Origin: an uncultured Bacilli bacterium
Lineage (GTDB): Bacteria > Bacillota_I > Bacilli_A > RF39 > UBA660
NCBI GenBank assembly: GCA_944329375.1
Contig: CALVIB010000011.1
Coordinates: 1-36,809 of the forward strand
Reading direction: 5' to 3'
DNA length: 36,809 bases
Positions 35,604 through 36,809 of the stretch are shown here, piece by piece (the first letter of the stretch is position 1; every line of letters starts with the position of its first letter). The position numbers were made by a program, and so were the translations under genes. The notes beneath the pieces were generated by a model, which saw only the letters and a list, made by a program, of their open reading frames with translations, was not told the origin of the DNA and did not search any database.

Positions 35604-36809
35604 CTATCCTATTCTTTTCCATATATAAGTAACTATATATGGATTCATTATATTAAATGATGTATTATTTCCACTTTCTGATGTATTAGTTTGCTCTCCA
35701 ATATATTTACTTTCTACTGTTCCTTTAGCAATATATGTATGAGTATGAGTTCCATTTGACGTCGTTTTCCAACCAGCATTATTAACAAGCAATCTATTTA
35801 TAAAATCAGGATAGTTATATCCAGCGGCAGCCTCTGTATCGTGTTGCGGTTGTCCATAATCTGTTCCTTCTTTAGACTGGGTTGTTGTCATAAATTCATA
35901 AGTATGATTATGATTTCCATTGCTTGAGGTTTCTGCTTTTTTTCCACTAAATGTACTTTGAATGGTACCAAGAGGAGTGGCATTATGACTATGGTTTGGT
36001 AAATTAATGGTTGCTAAAGTTACATTTTCCGTTCCTCCGGTAAGCCCTGATGAAATGTAATTATCTATTCCATTACTGCCAACACCTAATAATGTTCTAC
36101 CTTGGGCATATGCCTCCCATTTTCCGCCCAATGTTTCAGAAGGATTAATATTAGAATTAGTAATATAAATACTTCCAACAGGATATGTTTTATCTAAAAA
36201 TTCATTTTCATATTTTTCTTTTTTATTTAATAGTTCTTCATATTTTTTATTAAAAATATTATAAATTAATTCATAACCTTCATTTAATCTTTCTTCTGTT
36301 AATGCTACTTCTATGCTATTACCAGCTCCATCTGTGGCTTTTAATTTTATTGTACTTAAATCAAATGAATCGAAAGTATAAGTTTTATCTTTTTCATTAT
36401 TTATATAATTACCATTATTTATTTTATATTCATATTTTGAGATACCACTTGCATCTTCACAAGTAGCTTCAACTGTTACTGTATTTTCAGTAGCTCCTGT
36501 AACTTTCAATGTACATACAGGTGGAATATTATCTATGGCCTCAGCGGTTAAGGTTACATTATTACTTACTATATATTTATCATCTGGATTTCCTACTTTA
36601 GAACTTCCACTATACCATCCATCTATTATATAGCCTTTATTTGGAGTTATGGTTGGTAGGGTTATTTCACATTCTGTTTCTCTATTATATATTGTACATA
36701 TATCACTACTTTTTCCTATACTTTCTATATTACTTCCTTTGTTATAGGTTACTTTTATTTCTTTTTTATAGATAGCATACAAGGTACTTGTTCCGACTGG
36801 CATTTGATA
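35604..36809 (-). CDS. Phage-tail-collar-like protein A with repeat domains (5' partial)
   Basis: The frame is open to the window edge; 401 residues are visible. From the N-terminal side there is an InlB B-repeat-like segment (VTYNKGSNIESIG to ITPNKGYIIDGWYSGS), an Ig-like segment (PPVCTLKVTGATENTVTVEA and KYEYKINNGNYIN), a coiled-coil (YNIFNKKYEELLNKKEKYEN) and then the collar domain YPVGSIYITNSNINPSETLG to NPYIVTYIWKRIG. Its HxH motifs are HSH, HNH and HTH. Listeria-Bacteroides repeats and Ig-like modules are normal for wall-exposed proteins, so this collar protein is carried on a long surface stalk. Eight bases separate it from protein B. Confidence 0.8.
   Translation of the reverse strand, partial: YQMPVGTSTLYAIYKKEIKVTYNKGSNIESIGKSSDICTIYNRETECEITLPTITPNKGYIIDGWYSGSSKVGNPDDKYIVSNNVTLTAEAIDNIPPVCTLKVTGATENTVTVEATCEDASGISKYEYKINNGNYINNEKDKTYTFDSFDLSTIKLKATDGAGNSIEVALTEERLNEGYELIYNIFNKKYEELLNKKEKYENEFLDKTYPVGSIYITNSNINPSETLGGKWEAYAQGRTLLGVGSNGIDNYISSGLTGGTENVTLATINLPNHSHNATPLGTIQSTFSGKKAETSSNGNHNHTYEFMTTTQSKEGTDYGQPQHDTEAAAGYNYPDFINRLLVNNAGWKTTSNGTHTHTYIAKGTVESKYIGEQTNTSESGNNTSFNIMNPYIVTYIWKRIG

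Noticed and set aside
35289-35660. Long plus-strand frames over the collar-like genes
   Set aside because: They are the reverse strand of codon-biased secreted proteins and contain no sensible domain or start.
34117-36809. A prophage remnant
   Set aside because: Only collar-type domains are present, each with its own signal peptide; no structural, lysis, replication or integration gene is in the window. The region beyond 36809 is unseen.
1-36809. CRISPR arrays, tRNA or rRNA genes, insertion sequences
   Set aside because: No regularly spaced repeats with unique spacers, no cloverleaf with CCA-end context, no rRNA core sequences and no transposase motifs were found on either strand.

Overview
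The window is a strongly AT-rich chromosomal segment of a low-GC Gram-positive bacterium. It most likely comes from an uncultured Bacilli lineage of the kind found in the gut (an inference). The support is a Bacillus-like gene order (rpsU-yqeY; ylbD-ylbE-rsmD), RecX, PrsA, a lipoteichoic-acid-synthase-type enzyme, a T-box before argS, strong Shine-Dalgarno sequences, and promoters of the form TTGAAA-N17-TGnTATAAT. TGA serves as a stop codon (for example at 1303 and 5950), so this is not the mycoplasma code. I see no tRNA, rRNA, CRISPR array, insertion sequence or integrase.

Layout. 1-261: the 3' end of a collagen-like Gly-X-Thr repeat protein. 359-1102: rpsU-yqeY with its promoter. 1124-3459: a bacteriocin-type locus, an ABC transporter with a C39 leader peptidase followed by two tiny double-glycine peptides that are easy to overlook. 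3502-4617: rsmD, ylbE, ylbD. 4718-7992: an isolated TasA-like surface protein, then an LtaS-type enzyme with a membrane-anchored partner. 8202-11982: YihY/BrkB protein, a two-sensor degenerate GGDEF protein, a membrane protein and a lone pilin-like protein. 12127-14217: a U32-family (RlhA-like) protein. 14263-19577: a secretion and fibre locus with a DUF5305-like membrane protein, a SipW-type signal peptidase with a large membrane extension, and four TasA-like secreted proteins, three of which share a leader hairpin. 19637-22441: argS with a CGC-specifier T-box, a small membrane protein carrying a duplicated T-box Stem I in its own leader, and two YjcZ-like micro-membrane proteins. 22599-25599: prsA, recX, feoA, sspI (with a forespore-type promoter) and an unknown membrane protein. 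25655-30351: dnaE, a ClpX-like AAA+ protein lacking the zinc domain and the ClpP-docking loop, and rpmB. 30377-32286: a histidine kinase and response regulator. 32460-36809: a membrane-anchored double peptidase (C39-like plus NlpC/P60-like), a small membrane protein and three secreted phage-tail-collar-like proteins, the last cut by the window edge.

How it fits together. Housekeeping genes (argS, dnaE, rpsU, rpmB, rsmD, recX) alternate with blocks devoted to the cell surface. These are SipW-processed TasA-like proteins, collar-like trimer candidates with paired HxH motifs, collagen-like repeats, a pilin-like protein, LtaS and PrsA. The strongest candidates for undescribed biology are the two-peptide bacteriocin locus, the duplicated Stem I whose specifier changes from CGC (Arg) to CAC (His), the ClpP-independent ClpX relative with a palindrome over its start codon, the TasA-like family with a shared 5' hairpin, and the tandem secreted collar proteins. 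Coordinates and motifs were read by eye. Family assignments rest on recognised motifs, not on searches.
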